This document shows, one piece after another, positions 8,539 through 17,900 of a stretch of 64,000 nt of DNA. The position numbers and the translations under genes were made by a program. Every line of letters begins with the position of its first letter. Position 1 is the first letter of the stretch. Source of the stretch: Arcicella sp034519515 (GTDB lineage Bacteria; Bacteroidota; Bacteroidia; Cytophagales; Spirosomataceae); NCBI GenBank assembly GCA_034519515.1, contig JAXHOK010000034.1:28735-92734 (forward strand), given 5' to 3'. The notes beneath the pieces were generated by a model. The model was not told the DNA's origin and ran no database searches. It saw only the letters and a list, made by a program, of their open reading frames with translations.

Positions 8539-9378
8539 CTAAACAATTACATTATCAATCAATCGAGTTTTGCCCATGAAAGCGGCAATACACAAAGCCG
8601 TTTTTCCTATTTGAAGTTCATTAACTGGTTGCAAAGTTTCAAAATCGGATATTTCAAAATACTCTAATTTAAAACTTGGTAATGCCTTGAAATATTGACT
8701 GATAAAGATTTTTACTTCCTCCGAAGTTTTATTTTCTTTTAATAATTCAACCGCTTTTTGCAATGCCTTGTATATATGTGGTGCATCAGCACGCTGTTCG
8801 GACGAGAGATTTCTGTTGCGTGAAGACATCGCCAAACCGTCCATTTCTCGTTGCGTTGGGCAAATATTGAGAATTAAAGAGAAACTCAAATCCTTTACCA
8901 AACGATTCACCACGGCACATTGTTGTAAATCCTTTTGTCCAAAATAGGCATTATCTGGTTGCATAATATTGAACAATTTTGAAACCACAATCCCCACACC
9001 ATTAAAATGCCCAGGACGAAATTGTCCTTCCATAACTCGTTCCAAATCGCCAAAATCTAATTTAATACTGGGTAATTGTGGGTACATATCTGCGGCTGTT
9101 GGAGCAAAAACTACATCACAACCAACAGATTTAAGCATCTGACAATCAGCCTCTAAAGTACGTGGATATACCGATAAATCATGGGCATTATTGAACTGCG
9201 TAGGATTAACAAAAATACTACAAACCGTCAAATCATTCTGTTTTTTAGAGGCTTCAATCAACGATAGATGCCCCGTATGTAATGCTCCCATTGTGGGAAC
9301 AAAACCCATAGAATACCCCTCTCGGCGAACCGTTTTCAGAAATTCTTGTAAGGAAGAAATTGAGTTAAATATTTGCAT
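8539..9378 (-). CDS. panC: Pantothenate synthetase
   Basis: The frame is open further upstream, but the conserved protein begins at the ATG at 9378 (MQIFNSISSLQEF), giving 280 residues, the usual PanC length. The upstream extension only translates a heptamer repeat and is not coding. Motifs: PTMGALHTGH at 28-37 (HIGH-type nucleotide site), FVNPTQF, GxGQKDLQQ-like FGQKDLQQ, and MSSRNRNL late in the chain. It ligates pantoate and beta-alanine with ATP. It is divergent from the glycogen-synthase-like gene at 9627 and followed by the PD-(D/E)XK-like gene and panD. Confidence 0.96.
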   Translation of the reverse strand: MQIFNSISSLQEFLKTVRREGYSMGFVPTMGALHTGHLSLIEASKKQNDLTVCSIFVNPTQFNNAHDLSVYPRTLEADCQMLKSVGCDVVFAPTAADMYPQLPSIKLDFGDLERVMEGQFRPGHFNGVGIVVSKLFNIMQPDNAYFGQKDLQQCAVVNRLVKDLSFSLILNICPTQREMDGLAMSSRNRNLSSEQRADAPHIYKALQKAVELLKENKTSEEVKIFISQYFKALPSFKLEYFEISDFETLQPVNELQIGKTALCIAAFMGKTRLIDNVIV

Positions 9379-9391
9379 TTTTTTAACAATT

Positions 9392-9494
9392 GGTGAACGG
9401 TACACGGTGAACGGTAAACGAGAATCACCCCAAAATACCTCATCAAAGATAAACGTTTTTAGATATATTCCCGTTCCCCGTTCACCTTTCCCCT
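9392..9494. repeat. Inverted pair of GGTGAAC heptamer islands
   Basis: Left island 9392-9421 is built of GGTGAAC, GGTACAC, GGTGAAC, GGTAAAC. Right island 9470-9494 reads CCCGTTCCCCGTTCACC, the approximate reverse complement. They lie in the divergent panC / glycogen-synthase-like spacer, which they fill almost entirely. Confidence 0.7.
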
Positions 9495-9531
9495 TAATTT
9501 GCAATATCCGTAATTTTATTGTATTTTTGCA

Positions 9532-9539
9532 TGATTTTT
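9532..9539 (+). promoter_or_regulatory. Predicted -7 box for the glycogen-synthase-like operon
   Basis: TATTTTTG matches TAnnTTTG. It lies 88 nt before the ATG at 9627, with no other good box closer. Confidence 0.45.
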
Positions 9540-9626
9540 CACAATTACTTCCCGCTTTGGTTTTCTTGTGTGTGCTTTTTGCCTTAACACTTTTTAACGT
9601 CCACAAAGCCACTAACTACGACAACA

Positions 9627-10436
9627 ATGTCTAAATTGCGTATCCTTTACGTCGCCAATGAAGTTGATCCATTTCTCAATACAACTCATGTTGCTGATTT
9701 TCTTAGAAAGTTACCCTCTGCCATGCAGGATAAAGGCTTCGATATCAGGATTTTAGTGCCAAAATTTGGCTTAATTAATGAAAGAAAAAACCGCCTCCAT
9801 GAAGTAGTCAGATTGTCTGGGTTCACGGTTCCAGTTGGCGATGATGACAAACCCGTAACTATTAAGGTTGCCTCTTTACCATCGGCAAGGTTACAAGTTT
9901 ATTTTATTGATAACGAAGACTCTTTCCAAAGAAAATACGTTCTATCGGACAAAGAAAATAGTTTTTATGCAGACAATGACGAAAGAGCCATATTTTTCTG
10001 CAAAGGTGCTTTGGAGACCGTAAAAAAATTAGGCTGGTCACCCGATATAGTGCATTGTAATGACTGGATGACGGCTTTAGTTCCTTTATACTTAAAAACA
10101 ACTTACAGCGAAGACCCAATTTTCAAAGGTGCGAAAGTAATTACTTCCTTATTTGATAATGAATTTGCTCACAAATTTAATGCTGATGAGATTTTCGATA
10201 AAGTAAGATTAGACGGTATTGAAGACAGTATGCTTACAAGTGTTGCCTCGGCAGATTATAACGGATTTATGAAAATCGGTATTGAATATTCCGATGTTGT
10301 CATTACCACACAAGAAGAAAAAATAGAGATTTTTAACAAAATTATTGATGAATTACCTGACAAAAATGTGCGATTTATTGCAGAAAATGATATTGATGCC
10401 TACAATGTTCTCTACACAGAATTGGCAACTGCGTAA
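9627..10436 (+). CDS. Glycogen/starch synthase N-terminal-domain protein (GT5-like, truncated family form)
   Basis: The 269 residues match only the N-terminal Rossmann half of GT5 glycogen synthases: KLRILYVANEVDPF at the start, LRKLPSAMQDKGFDIRILVP, ADNDERAIFFCKGALE and the SPDIVHCNDWMTALVPLYL motif. The C-terminal ADP-glucose-binding half is absent, and the strict KTGGL nucleotide loop is replaced by a TTHVADF segment. Without these it is unlikely to make glycogen; it may be regulatory or act on another partner. The next gene, a DUF4270 lipoprotein, overlaps its end by about 32 bp in another frame. The frame ends naturally and the C-terminal segment is well coded, so I see no sign of a recent truncation. 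Confidence 0.82.
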   Translation: MSKLRILYVANEVDPFLNTTHVADFLRKLPSAMQDKGFDIRILVPKFGLINERKNRLHEVVRLSGFTVPVGDDDKPVTIKVASLPSARLQVYFIDNEDSFQRKYVLSDKENSFYADNDERAIFFCKGALETVKKLGWSPDIVHCNDWMTALVPLYLKTTYSEDPIFKGAKVITSLFDNEFAHKFNADEIFDKVRLDGIEDSMLTSVASADYNGFMKIGIEYSDVVITTQEEKIEIFNKIIDELPDKNVRFIAENDIDAYNVLYTELATA

Positions 10437-11898
10437 TGGCATATTTGCCAGTATAACCCTTAGTTTCTTCATTACTTTAACCGCTTGCGAAGACCCCCAA
10501 GAGATTGGCTCTGAGGTGTTTGCTCAAGATATTGGAGTGCTTTACACCGACACCCTCACGGTTGATGCTTCATCGATTTTATTGGATTCCGTGGTAACAA
10601 GCGGTAGTAATACCCTTTTGGTAGGTAGCACAATCGACCCATCTTTGGGCTTAGTGAAAGCGGCTTCTTATTTTCACATGGTGCCTTTTGATACATTAAG
10701 GTCTTTCGTGGATACGGCGGGCAAAAAAAATGTTAAGTTCATTCGCTTCCCTTCAAAAGTGGATTCAATGTTCATTTTTTTACCTTACAACTCTTATGAA
10801 GGAGATACCAATCAACGTCAAACGATTAAATTGATGCAATTTGCCAACAGTGCATCCTTGGAAGTAGGCAAGCAATATTACAGCAATTCTGATGCACCCG
10901 CTTTAGGCAACACCATAATTGGTCAATTAGTCAATACGAGAATAAGACCTATCAAAAATAAAAATGTTTTATCGGGCGTGGGAAGATTTGATTCATTAAG
11001 AATCCGTATTACCGACCCTGCATTCATAAACTTCATTATTAGCCAAAGGGATTCCAGAAAAGATGATGCCTTGGTAGGAACTGAATTTAGAAGAGCAACT
11101 CGTGGTTTTGCCTTGACTTCCGAAAGTACTAACAATGCTGCACTCTTGGGCTTTGATGCCTTCAATACTGTTGTACGGATATATTACAGTTATAAATATA
11201 CTTATACCTTACGCAACAAGGCCAATACCGCTGATAGTATTACGGCAACGGTTGATACAACGAAGGCCAATTTTTTACTTCCTTATGATTCGCAAAATCA
11301 GACTCCTGTGAATGTTCGATTTAACAAATTGACTACCGCAAGGACGGGGAACTTAGCTAAACTGGCGAAAGTAACGGATGCTTTGCCAGCGAAACAGGCT
11401 AATAATGAGGTGTACATCCAAAATTCAACGGGTTTGGTGGCAAAAGTAAAGTTCCCGACATTGGCAAACTTGAAAAACCGTCAAGATATTGCCATTAACA
11501 AAGCTGAATTAGTGATTGAACCCAATGTGAATCCCAATAATTTTTTCTTACCACAAGACTTAGTTTTAGTAGAAAGTACAAATGATAACCGAATACTGAG
11601 AACAACCAAAGATGGAACAGGATCTATGGGTATTGTGTCTGGGGAAAGTTCTACGGCGGTTTATCAAAGTAGAAATAATACTTATACTTTCAATATTACT
11701 AGTTCATTACAAAACGTCTTATCAGGAAGAAATAAAAGTAATGGTTGGATAATTTCACCGACTGTTTTTAGTACGAATGCTCAAGGACAGAGAGGTTTAG
11801 CATCGGGAAGAAACATTGTTAATTGGGATGCGAATCGGGCAGTTTTTGATGTCAGTAAAATAAAATTAAGGGTTTATTACACTGCTGTAAAAAAGTAG
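10405..11898 (+). CDS. DUF4270 family lipoprotein
   Basis: The frame is open from 10345, but the best start is the ATG at 10405 (MFSTQNWQLRNG), which begins a lipoprotein signal with the lipobox LTAC around residue 29. ATG at 10396 would add three residues. The mature protein is about 470 residues, Asn/Thr/Val rich, with alternating beta-strand patterns and a late INKAELVIEPNVN segment typical of DUF4270. The function of this Bacteroidota outer-membrane lipoprotein family is unknown. The start lies inside the preceding gene, so the two are translationally linked. A terminator follows at 11927. Confidence 0.82.
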   Translation: MFSTQNWQLRNGIFASITLSFFITLTACEDPQEIGSEVFAQDIGVLYTDTLTVDASSILLDSVVTSGSNTLLVGSTIDPSLGLVKAASYFHMVPFDTLRSFVDTAGKKNVKFIRFPSKVDSMFIFLPYNSYEGDTNQRQTIKLMQFANSASLEVGKQYYSNSDAPALGNTIIGQLVNTRIRPIKNKNVLSGVGRFDSLRIRITDPAFINFIISQRDSRKDDALVGTEFRRATRGFALTSESTNNAALLGFDAFNTVVRIYYSYKYTYTLRNKANTADSITATVDTTKANFLLPYDSQNQTPVNVRFNKLTTARTGNLAKLAKVTDALPAKQANNEVYIQNSTGLVAKVKFPTLANLKNRQDIAINKAELVIEPNVNPNNFFLPQDLVLVESTNDNRILRTTKDGTGSMGIVSGESSTAVYQSRNNTYTFNITSSLQNVLSGRNKSNGWIISPTVFSTNAQGQRGLASGRNIVNWDANRAVFDVSKIKLRVYYTAVKK

Positions 11899-11926
11899 AA
11901 ATTAACCATTCAATAAATTAATCAGG

Positions 11927-11965
11927 AGCGGAGATTCATAATACGGATTCTCCGCTTTATTTTTG
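11927..11965 (+). terminator. Rho-independent terminator after the DUF4270 gene
   Basis: AGCGGAGA (11927-11934) pairs with TCTCCGCT (11949-11956), followed by TTATTTTTG. It is 28 bp past the stop codon. Confidence 0.8.
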
Positions 11966-12092
11966 TGGTAATATATTACTGACTTTTTGAAGTTAAAATG
12001 GTTGAAAAGTGGTAGAGGTTAGATAGTTGGGAGTTTGTAAAGTGAAAATATCATTGAAGCTGTTTAAAACTTTCCAATAGTTCTACGTCAAT

Positions 12093-12133
12093 AACTTCTA
12101 CAACTTCTACAACTTCTATAACTTCCATAACTT
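12093..12133 (+). repeat. 9-bp tandem repeat before glmS
   Basis: Four and a half units of AACTTCTAC/AACTTCTAT/AACTTCCAT in direct tandem, ending 8 bp before the glmS ATG. They would form an unstructured pyrimidine-rich leader just where the ribosome binds. Confidence 0.75.
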
Positions 12134-12141
12134 AAAAACAA

Positions 12142-13980
12142 ATGTGCGGAATTGTCGCTTATGTTGGGCATCGTGAAGCCTACCCTCTGATTATCAAGGG
12201 ATTAAAAAGATTAGAATATCGTGGATATGATAGTGCAGGGGTAGCACTATTGAACGAAGAAGGACTGAATGTCTATAAAAAGAAAGGAAAAGTAAAAGAC
12301 CTCGAAGCCTCACTGACTATCGAGAATCTCCACAGTACCATCGGAATAGGACACACTCGCTGGGCAACCCACGGCGAACCCAACGACCGCAATGCTCACC
12401 CCCATTATTCAGCCACTGAAAACTTAGCAATTATTCATAACGGAATCATCGAAAATTATGATTCTATCAAAAAGAGCTTACAGAAAAAAGGTCACGTTTT
12501 TCATTCTGATACTGACTCAGAAGTGTTTATCCATTTTATTGAGGATATCCAGCAAAATACGGGGTGTCTGTTAGAAGAAGCCGTCCGCTTGGCAATGAAA
12601 GAAGTAGTAGGTGCGTATGCCATCGTGATTATGGATTCCACTAACCCAACTCAATTAATTGCGGCTCGGAAAGGTTCACCCTTAGTAATTGGAGTTGGCG
12701 AAGGAGAATTTTTCTTTGCATCTGATGCCACACCCATCATCGAATATACCAACGAAATGATTTATTTGAACGACTACGAATTAGCCGTAGTACGTGATGG
12801 AAAATTAACCGTTAAAAATGTGGATAATATCCTACAATCGCCTTATATTCAAACGATTGAAATGGAATTGGAAGCCATAGAAAAAGGGGGTTACGAGCAT
12901 TTTATGTTGAAAGAAATCTTTGAACAACCTCGCTCAGTGGCAGATTGTATGCGTGGTCGAGTAAATGCTGATAGTGGTCATTTAGTCTTGGGCGGTTTGC
13001 GTGATTATATTGATAAATTAGCCAAAACCAAAAGAATCGTAATCGTGGCTTGCGGAACATCTTGGCACGCTGGATTGGTAGCGGAATATATTTTTGAAGA
13101 ATTAGCCAGAATCAACGTAGAAGTAGAATACGCCTCTGAATTTCGTTACAGAAACCCTATCATCAAAGAAGGTGATTTTGTTTTTGCCATCTCACAATCG
13201 GGCGAAACGGCTGATACTTTAGCGGCAATTGAATTGGCAAAATCAAAGGGAGCAACCATTATCGGGATTTGCAATGTCGTAGGTGCATCAATTCCAAGAG
13301 CCAGCCACGCAGGAGCATACACTCACGCAGGACCTGAAATTGGCGTGGCTTCAACCAAGGCTTTCACCGCACAAGTAACGGTTTTGGCGATGATGGCAAT
13401 TGCGGTGGCTCGTAAAAAAGGTACTTTGCATGAAGATACTTTCAGAAGATTATTGTTTGAATTGGAGAGAATTCCCTCAAAAATCGAAAAGGTTTTATTG
13501 ACTGATGAAAAAGTAAAAGAGATTGCTGAGAAATTCAAAGATGCTCGTAACTTCATTTACTTGGGTCGTGGCTACAATTTCCCCGTAGCTTTGGAAGGGG
13601 CTTTGAAATTGAAAGAAATTTCCTATATCCACGCAGAGGGTTATCCAGCGGCAGAAATGAAACATGGTCCAATCGCTTTGATTGACGAAGAAATGCCCGT
13701 TGTGTTTATTGCCACAAAAGATAGTTCCTATGAAAAAGTGGTTTCCAATATTCAGGAAGTAAAAGCACGAAAAGGAAAAGTTATTGCCATCGTAACGGAA
13801 GGTGATAAATTAATCCCAACAATGGCAGATTATACCATCGAAATCCCCGCCATGCACGAGGCTTTGATTCCATTGGTTGCCACGATTCCTTTGCAATTAT
13901 TGTCATATCACATTGCCGTTATGAGAGGTTGTAATGTGGATCAACCACGGAATTTGGCAAAATCTGTAACGGTGGAATAA
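12142..13980 (+). CDS. glmS: Glutamine--fructose-6-phosphate aminotransferase (isomerizing)
   Basis: The 612-residue enzyme has the N-terminal nucleophile glutaminase domain: MCGIVAYVG with Cys2 as nucleophile, GHTRWATHG (about 72-80) and HNGIIENY. Two SIS sugar-isomerase domains follow (about 290-430 and 460-600), with CGTSWHAG, SQSGETADT and the C-terminal PRNLAKSVTVE. It makes glucosamine-6-phosphate, the first step to UDP-GlcNAc for peptidoglycan and LPS. It is a single gene, and no glmS ribozyme fold is visible in the short leader, which is instead a 9-bp tandem repeat. Full length. Confidence 0.98.
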   Translation: MCGIVAYVGHREAYPLIIKGLKRLEYRGYDSAGVALLNEEGLNVYKKKGKVKDLEASLTIENLHSTIGIGHTRWATHGEPNDRNAHPHYSATENLAIIHNGIIENYDSIKKSLQKKGHVFHSDTDSEVFIHFIEDIQQNTGCLLEEAVRLAMKEVVGAYAIVIMDSTNPTQLIAARKGSPLVIGVGEGEFFFASDATPIIEYTNEMIYLNDYELAVVRDGKLTVKNVDNILQSPYIQTIEMELEAIEKGGYEHFMLKEIFEQPRSVADCMRGRVNADSGHLVLGGLRDYIDKLAKTKRIVIVACGTSWHAGLVAEYIFEELARINVEVEYASEFRYRNPIIKEGDFVFAISQSGETADTLAAIELAKSKGATIIGICNVVGASIPRASHAGAYTHAGPEIGVASTKAFTAQVTVLAMMAIAVARKKGTLHEDTFRRLLFELERIPSKIEKVLLTDEKVKEIAEKFKDARNFIYLGRGYNFPVALEGALKLKEISYIHAEGYPAAEMKHGPIALIDEEMPVVFIATKDSSYEKVVSNIQEVKARKGKVIAIVTEGDKLIPTMADYTIEIPAMHEALIPLVATIPLQLLSYHIAVMRGCNVDQPRNLAKSVTVE

Positions 13981-14025
13981 TTTTTTGACCACAGATTTTA
14001 CGGATTAGACGGATTATTTTTAGAT

Positions 14026-14109
14026 TATAGAGAACGACACAACTTATTAGAACGAAACCTCATAGGTTTTTAAGGATTCTGATTCTGATAAGTTATGTCC
14101 CACTCTATA
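14026..14109. repeat. Palindromic element, family C copy 1
   Basis: Ends TATAGAGAACGACACAACTTA and its complement TAAGTTATGTCCCACTCTATA frame an 84-bp element after glmS. The same ends occur, inverted, at 54866-54967. Outside it, TTTGACCACAGATTTTACGG (from 13984) and a complementary ...CAGTGGTCAAA (to about 14150) form a second nested inverted repeat. Confidence 0.75.
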
Positions 14110-14213
14110 CTTTTAAAATCTGCGTAAATCCGTTCAATCAGTGGTCAAATCATTTATGCGAGAATTTGTATTTAAAGAATATTTGGCTATTTTTGAATAA
14201 AAATATTAATCTC

Positions 14214-14759
14214 ATGGTACTAACAAAAGATATATTGATTTTGCCCACAACTTTGGAAGAGTTCATGATTTGGGAACCAGCAGATGGTTTTAAATACGAA
14301 TGGAATGATGGCGAACTTATTAAATTTGTAGGAATGAATAGAAAACATTTTCGTATTTATGCAATACTAAATCGGCTCTTTAACTCAAAGGGCTACTGGC
14401 AAAAAGGTACATTTGTTGCTGAACAGGATGTTCAATTAAGTGGCATTCAGATGAGAAGACCCGATATTGCTTATTTCTCACTTGAACAAGAAGAGTCTAT
14501 GGACAAAGGTGAAGATGAAATTCCCGAGTTTGCGATAGAAGTAATTTCGGGTAATGATAAAGCCTATGAAGTAGAAGGAAAAACGGTTGAGTATTTTAAG
14601 GCAGGGGTCAAGGTATTGTGGCTAATTTATCCAGAAAACCAAAGTGTACAGATTTATACTTCTCTGAAACAAGCCCAAATTTGTACGGATGATGATGTTT
14701 GTTCGGCTAAGCCTGTTTTAGAAGATTTTGAGATTCAAGTTAGTGATATTTTTGCATAG
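14214..14759 (+). CDS. Uma2 family (DUF820) PD-(D/E)XK nuclease-like protein
   Basis: Starting at the ATG at 14214 (MVLTKDILILP) the protein has 181 residues; the open frame back to 14166 has no family similarity. Visible features are the opening TLEEFMIWEPADGFKYEWNDGELI, RRPDIAYFS with D84, FAIEVIS with E109 and EGKTVEYFKAGVK with K123, the catalytic pattern of the Uma2/DUF820 fold. The family is widespread and often in many copies per genome in cyanobacteria and some Bacteroidota; its biological role is not established. Single gene, with a strong terminator after it. Confidence 0.88.
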   Translation: MVLTKDILILPTTLEEFMIWEPADGFKYEWNDGELIKFVGMNRKHFRIYAILNRLFNSKGYWQKGTFVAEQDVQLSGIQMRRPDIAYFSLEQEESMDKGEDEIPEFAIEVISGNDKAYEVEGKTVEYFKAGVKVLWLIYPENQSVQIYTSLKQAQICTDDDVCSAKPVLEDFEIQVSDIFA

Positions 14760-14792
14760 TTTTTCGTAAAGTAAAAGTTAAAACATAATTAC

Positions 14793-14841
14793 AAAGCATA
14801 GATTTCAAAGAAACATTTTCTTTAAAATCTATGCTTTTTTT
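14793..14841 (+). terminator. Long-stem terminator after the Uma2 gene
   Basis: AAAGCATAGATTTCAAAGAAA pairs with TTTCTTTAAAATCTATGCTTT (one mismatch) around CATT, followed by a T run. Confidence 0.85.
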
Positions 14842-14871
14842 CGTAGTTTTAAGCAAAGAATTGGACAGTGT

Positions 14872-14908
14872 AAATCACTCAATCACAAATCAACAAATCA
14901 CAAATTGA
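14872..14908. repeat. Heptamer-phased island (AATCACA type) abutting the kinase start
   Basis: Units AATCACT, CAATCAC, AAATCAA, CAAATCA and CAAATTG at 7-bp spacing fill the last 37 bp before the histidine kinase ATG. Confidence 0.6.
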
Positions 14909-14909
14909 T

Positions 14910-17900
14910 ATGCGTTGGACTCATAAAACAAAGGAGGAATTAGTGGCTGAAATTCGGCATCTTAAAAAAGAGTTGCGGGTTTTGGAGGTCAATGAACGCA
15001 GTAGCGGTGAAAGACTTTCGGTGGCTGATGAGTTAAAAAAAACCGTTGAAAATCTCAATTTAGTGGGAATGGTGATGGAAGAAGACGGCATGATTATTTT
15101 TTGTAACGCCTTCGCTTCCAAAATGTTAGATTATGAATTCGGTGAATTAGTAGGTAAAAATTTCTTTGAAGCCTTAGTGCCTGTTGAAGAACAAGAATCT
15201 CGTTTTACTGCCTTCCAACAAGCCATGACCAAGGGCGGACTATTTGAGCAAAAAGAAAGAATAATGCTCACCAAAACTGCTCAAATTAAGATTGTTGAGT
15301 TAAATTCTACGGTTTTTAATGATGCCACCGAAGATACCAAATATCTCACAATCATCGGTGAAGATGTTACCGAACGCCGCAAAGTTGCTGAGGCTCTGGG
15401 GCGTTCAAATGCTCAGTTACAAGATATTATCAACAATACTTCCGATTTAATTCAACTCATCAGTATGTCGGGGCGGTTTCTGTATGTTAATAAAGCATGG
15501 TTGGAAATTACGGGCTATGGCTCTGACGAATTGGCAAATTTGCGTTTAAAGGACATCCTCCATCCTGACTTTGCTGAAGAGGCACTTTCAAAATTTGATA
15601 AAATAAAAAATGGTGAAAAAATCCCTGATTTTGAAGTAGTTTTCCGAAGAAAAGACGGTCGAAGATTATACCTTTCTGGTTCGGTAAACTGCCGTTATGA
15701 CAAAGAAACCCCCACGGCTTTTCGTTGTATTTTTCATAACTCCACAGCCAAAGTTCGGGCAGAGCGTTCTTCTAAGTTATACGCCAGTATTGCCCAAGCA
15801 ACGATTCGTTCCACAAATTTGGATGATTTATACTTCAATATTCACAAAGAATTGGGCGAAGTAATTGACGTAAAAAACTTCTTTATTGCCCAATATGATT
15901 CCGCAAAATCTTACCTTTATTTTCCATATTACATTGATGAATATTTCGATAGCCGTGTGCATTTTACAAAAAGAAAGTTAGGAAATGGACTTACCGAATA
16001 CGCCATTGCTGCCAATAAACCGCTGATTCTCAGAGACGAAGAAATCTACAAATTAGCCGAAGAAAAATCTATTTATCTCTACGGCGTTGTGCCAAAAGTG
16101 ATGATTTGCGTTCCTTTGCGAATTGGTAATAAAGTTACGGGTATCATTGGTTTGAAATCTTACGAACGCCAAAACAAATATGAACAACGGGATTTGGAAT
16201 TATTAGATTTCATTTCGGGACAAGTTGCCCTTGCTATTGCCCGCAAACAAGCGGAAGATGCCCTTGCCCGAGAAACTGCCCGACTGACTGCCATTATCGA
16301 AGGCAGTTCACACTTGATGTGGTCGGTGAATCGAAAAATGTTATTGACTTCTTTTAATCAGGAATATGCACAACTGATTGAAAATCAGTTAAATGTACGT
16401 CCAGAACTAACTTCGAGCAATGAGAAAACGGGTTTCAGAATGGTGACTCAGACTGACAGGCGAGTGTTGGAACACAATTACAAATTAGCGTTTCGAGGTA
16501 CTCAGCAACATTTTGAAGTTCAGTTAGACACCCCCGACGGCGAAGAAAAATGGGTAGAAGTTTACCTAAATCCCATCATCAATAATGGTATCATAGAAGA
16601 AGTTTCGGGTATTGGTAGAGACATTACCGACCTTAAAAAGTATCAACATGACATTGTTCAGGCAAAAGATGAAGCCGAACGTTCACTAAAAGTAAAAGAG
16701 CGTTTTTTGGCAAATATGAGTCACGAAATCCGCACACCCATGAATGGTGTGATTGGTATGATTGATTTATTGACTGACACACCGCTGAATGTCGAACAGA
16801 CCGATTATGTTTTAACCATAAAAAAATCATCAGAGACATTACTTCATATTTTGAATGACATTCTGGATTTAGCAAAAATTGAGGCAGGAAAAATGGCTCT
16901 ACACGAAGCCCCGCTGGTTTTTAAGGATGTTTTTGATAGATTACAGTCCTTGTTTTCGCAATTAGCAACGGCTAAAAACAACAAAATTATCTGCCAATTA
17001 GCTCCTGAATTACCCAATTTTGTAATTGCGGACGAAACCCGTTTACTCCAAATTTTATCAAACTTCACCTCAAATGCCTTAAAATTTACCGAAAATGGAA
17101 CGATAAATATTAACGTTAATTTGGTAGAAAAACGGGGGAAATTCAACAGAATTAAAGTAGAAGTAAAGGATTCTGGAATTGGGATTACCGAAGAAAATCT
17201 TAAAATACTTTTTAATGCTTTCCAACAAGTTGATAATTCTACCAAAAAATCTTTCGGAGGAACAGGCTTGGGTTTGGCAATTTCCAAAGAACTTTGTTCG
17301 ATGATGAAAGGTGAAGTTGGCGTAACTTCTGAATGGGGGAAAGGATCAGTTTTTTGGTTTACCGTTGAATTAAAGGAAACATTCATAAGCCCCTCGATGG
17401 CGAAAAAGGATGAACCCGAATTTAAAGTCCTCAATCATTTTGACAAATATCACCCTTATTTACTGGTTGTGGACGACAACGCCACCAACCGAAAAGTAGC
17501 GAGTGAAATCTTAAAAAAGTCTGGTTGTGAGGTCATTACGGCAGATTCTGGACAAAAAGCTATCAAATTAGTTCAGACTTCTATTCTGGACAGACCTTTC
17601 GATATTATTTTTATGGATATCCAAATGCCCGAAATGGATGGCGTTGAAACTACGGAGCATTTACGAAAACTGAACACAAAACTTCCGCCAATAATCGCCA
17701 TGACTGCCTACGCCATGAAAGAAGACCGTGAACGTTTTATGGCAAACGGCATGAATGATTACGTGCCAAAACCCATCAGAGCAGAAGTCCTGGTTAGGAA
17801 AGTGGCGGAGTGGACAAGTAAGCAGGTTATAGAGAACAGAGAACAGATTATAGCAAATAGAGAACAGGTAATAGAGAACAATAAATTATCGGATAATGAA

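Noticed and set aside
9379..9612. Upstream extension of panC by 78 codons
   Set aside because: The translation is of a heptamer repeat and has no PanC similarity; PanC starts MQIFNSI at 9378.
12093..12141. glmS ribozyme/riboswitch
   Set aside because: The leader between the preceding terminator and the ATG is a 9-bp tandem repeat plus AT-rich DNA; no ribozyme core is visible, and that ribozyme is mainly known from Firmicutes.
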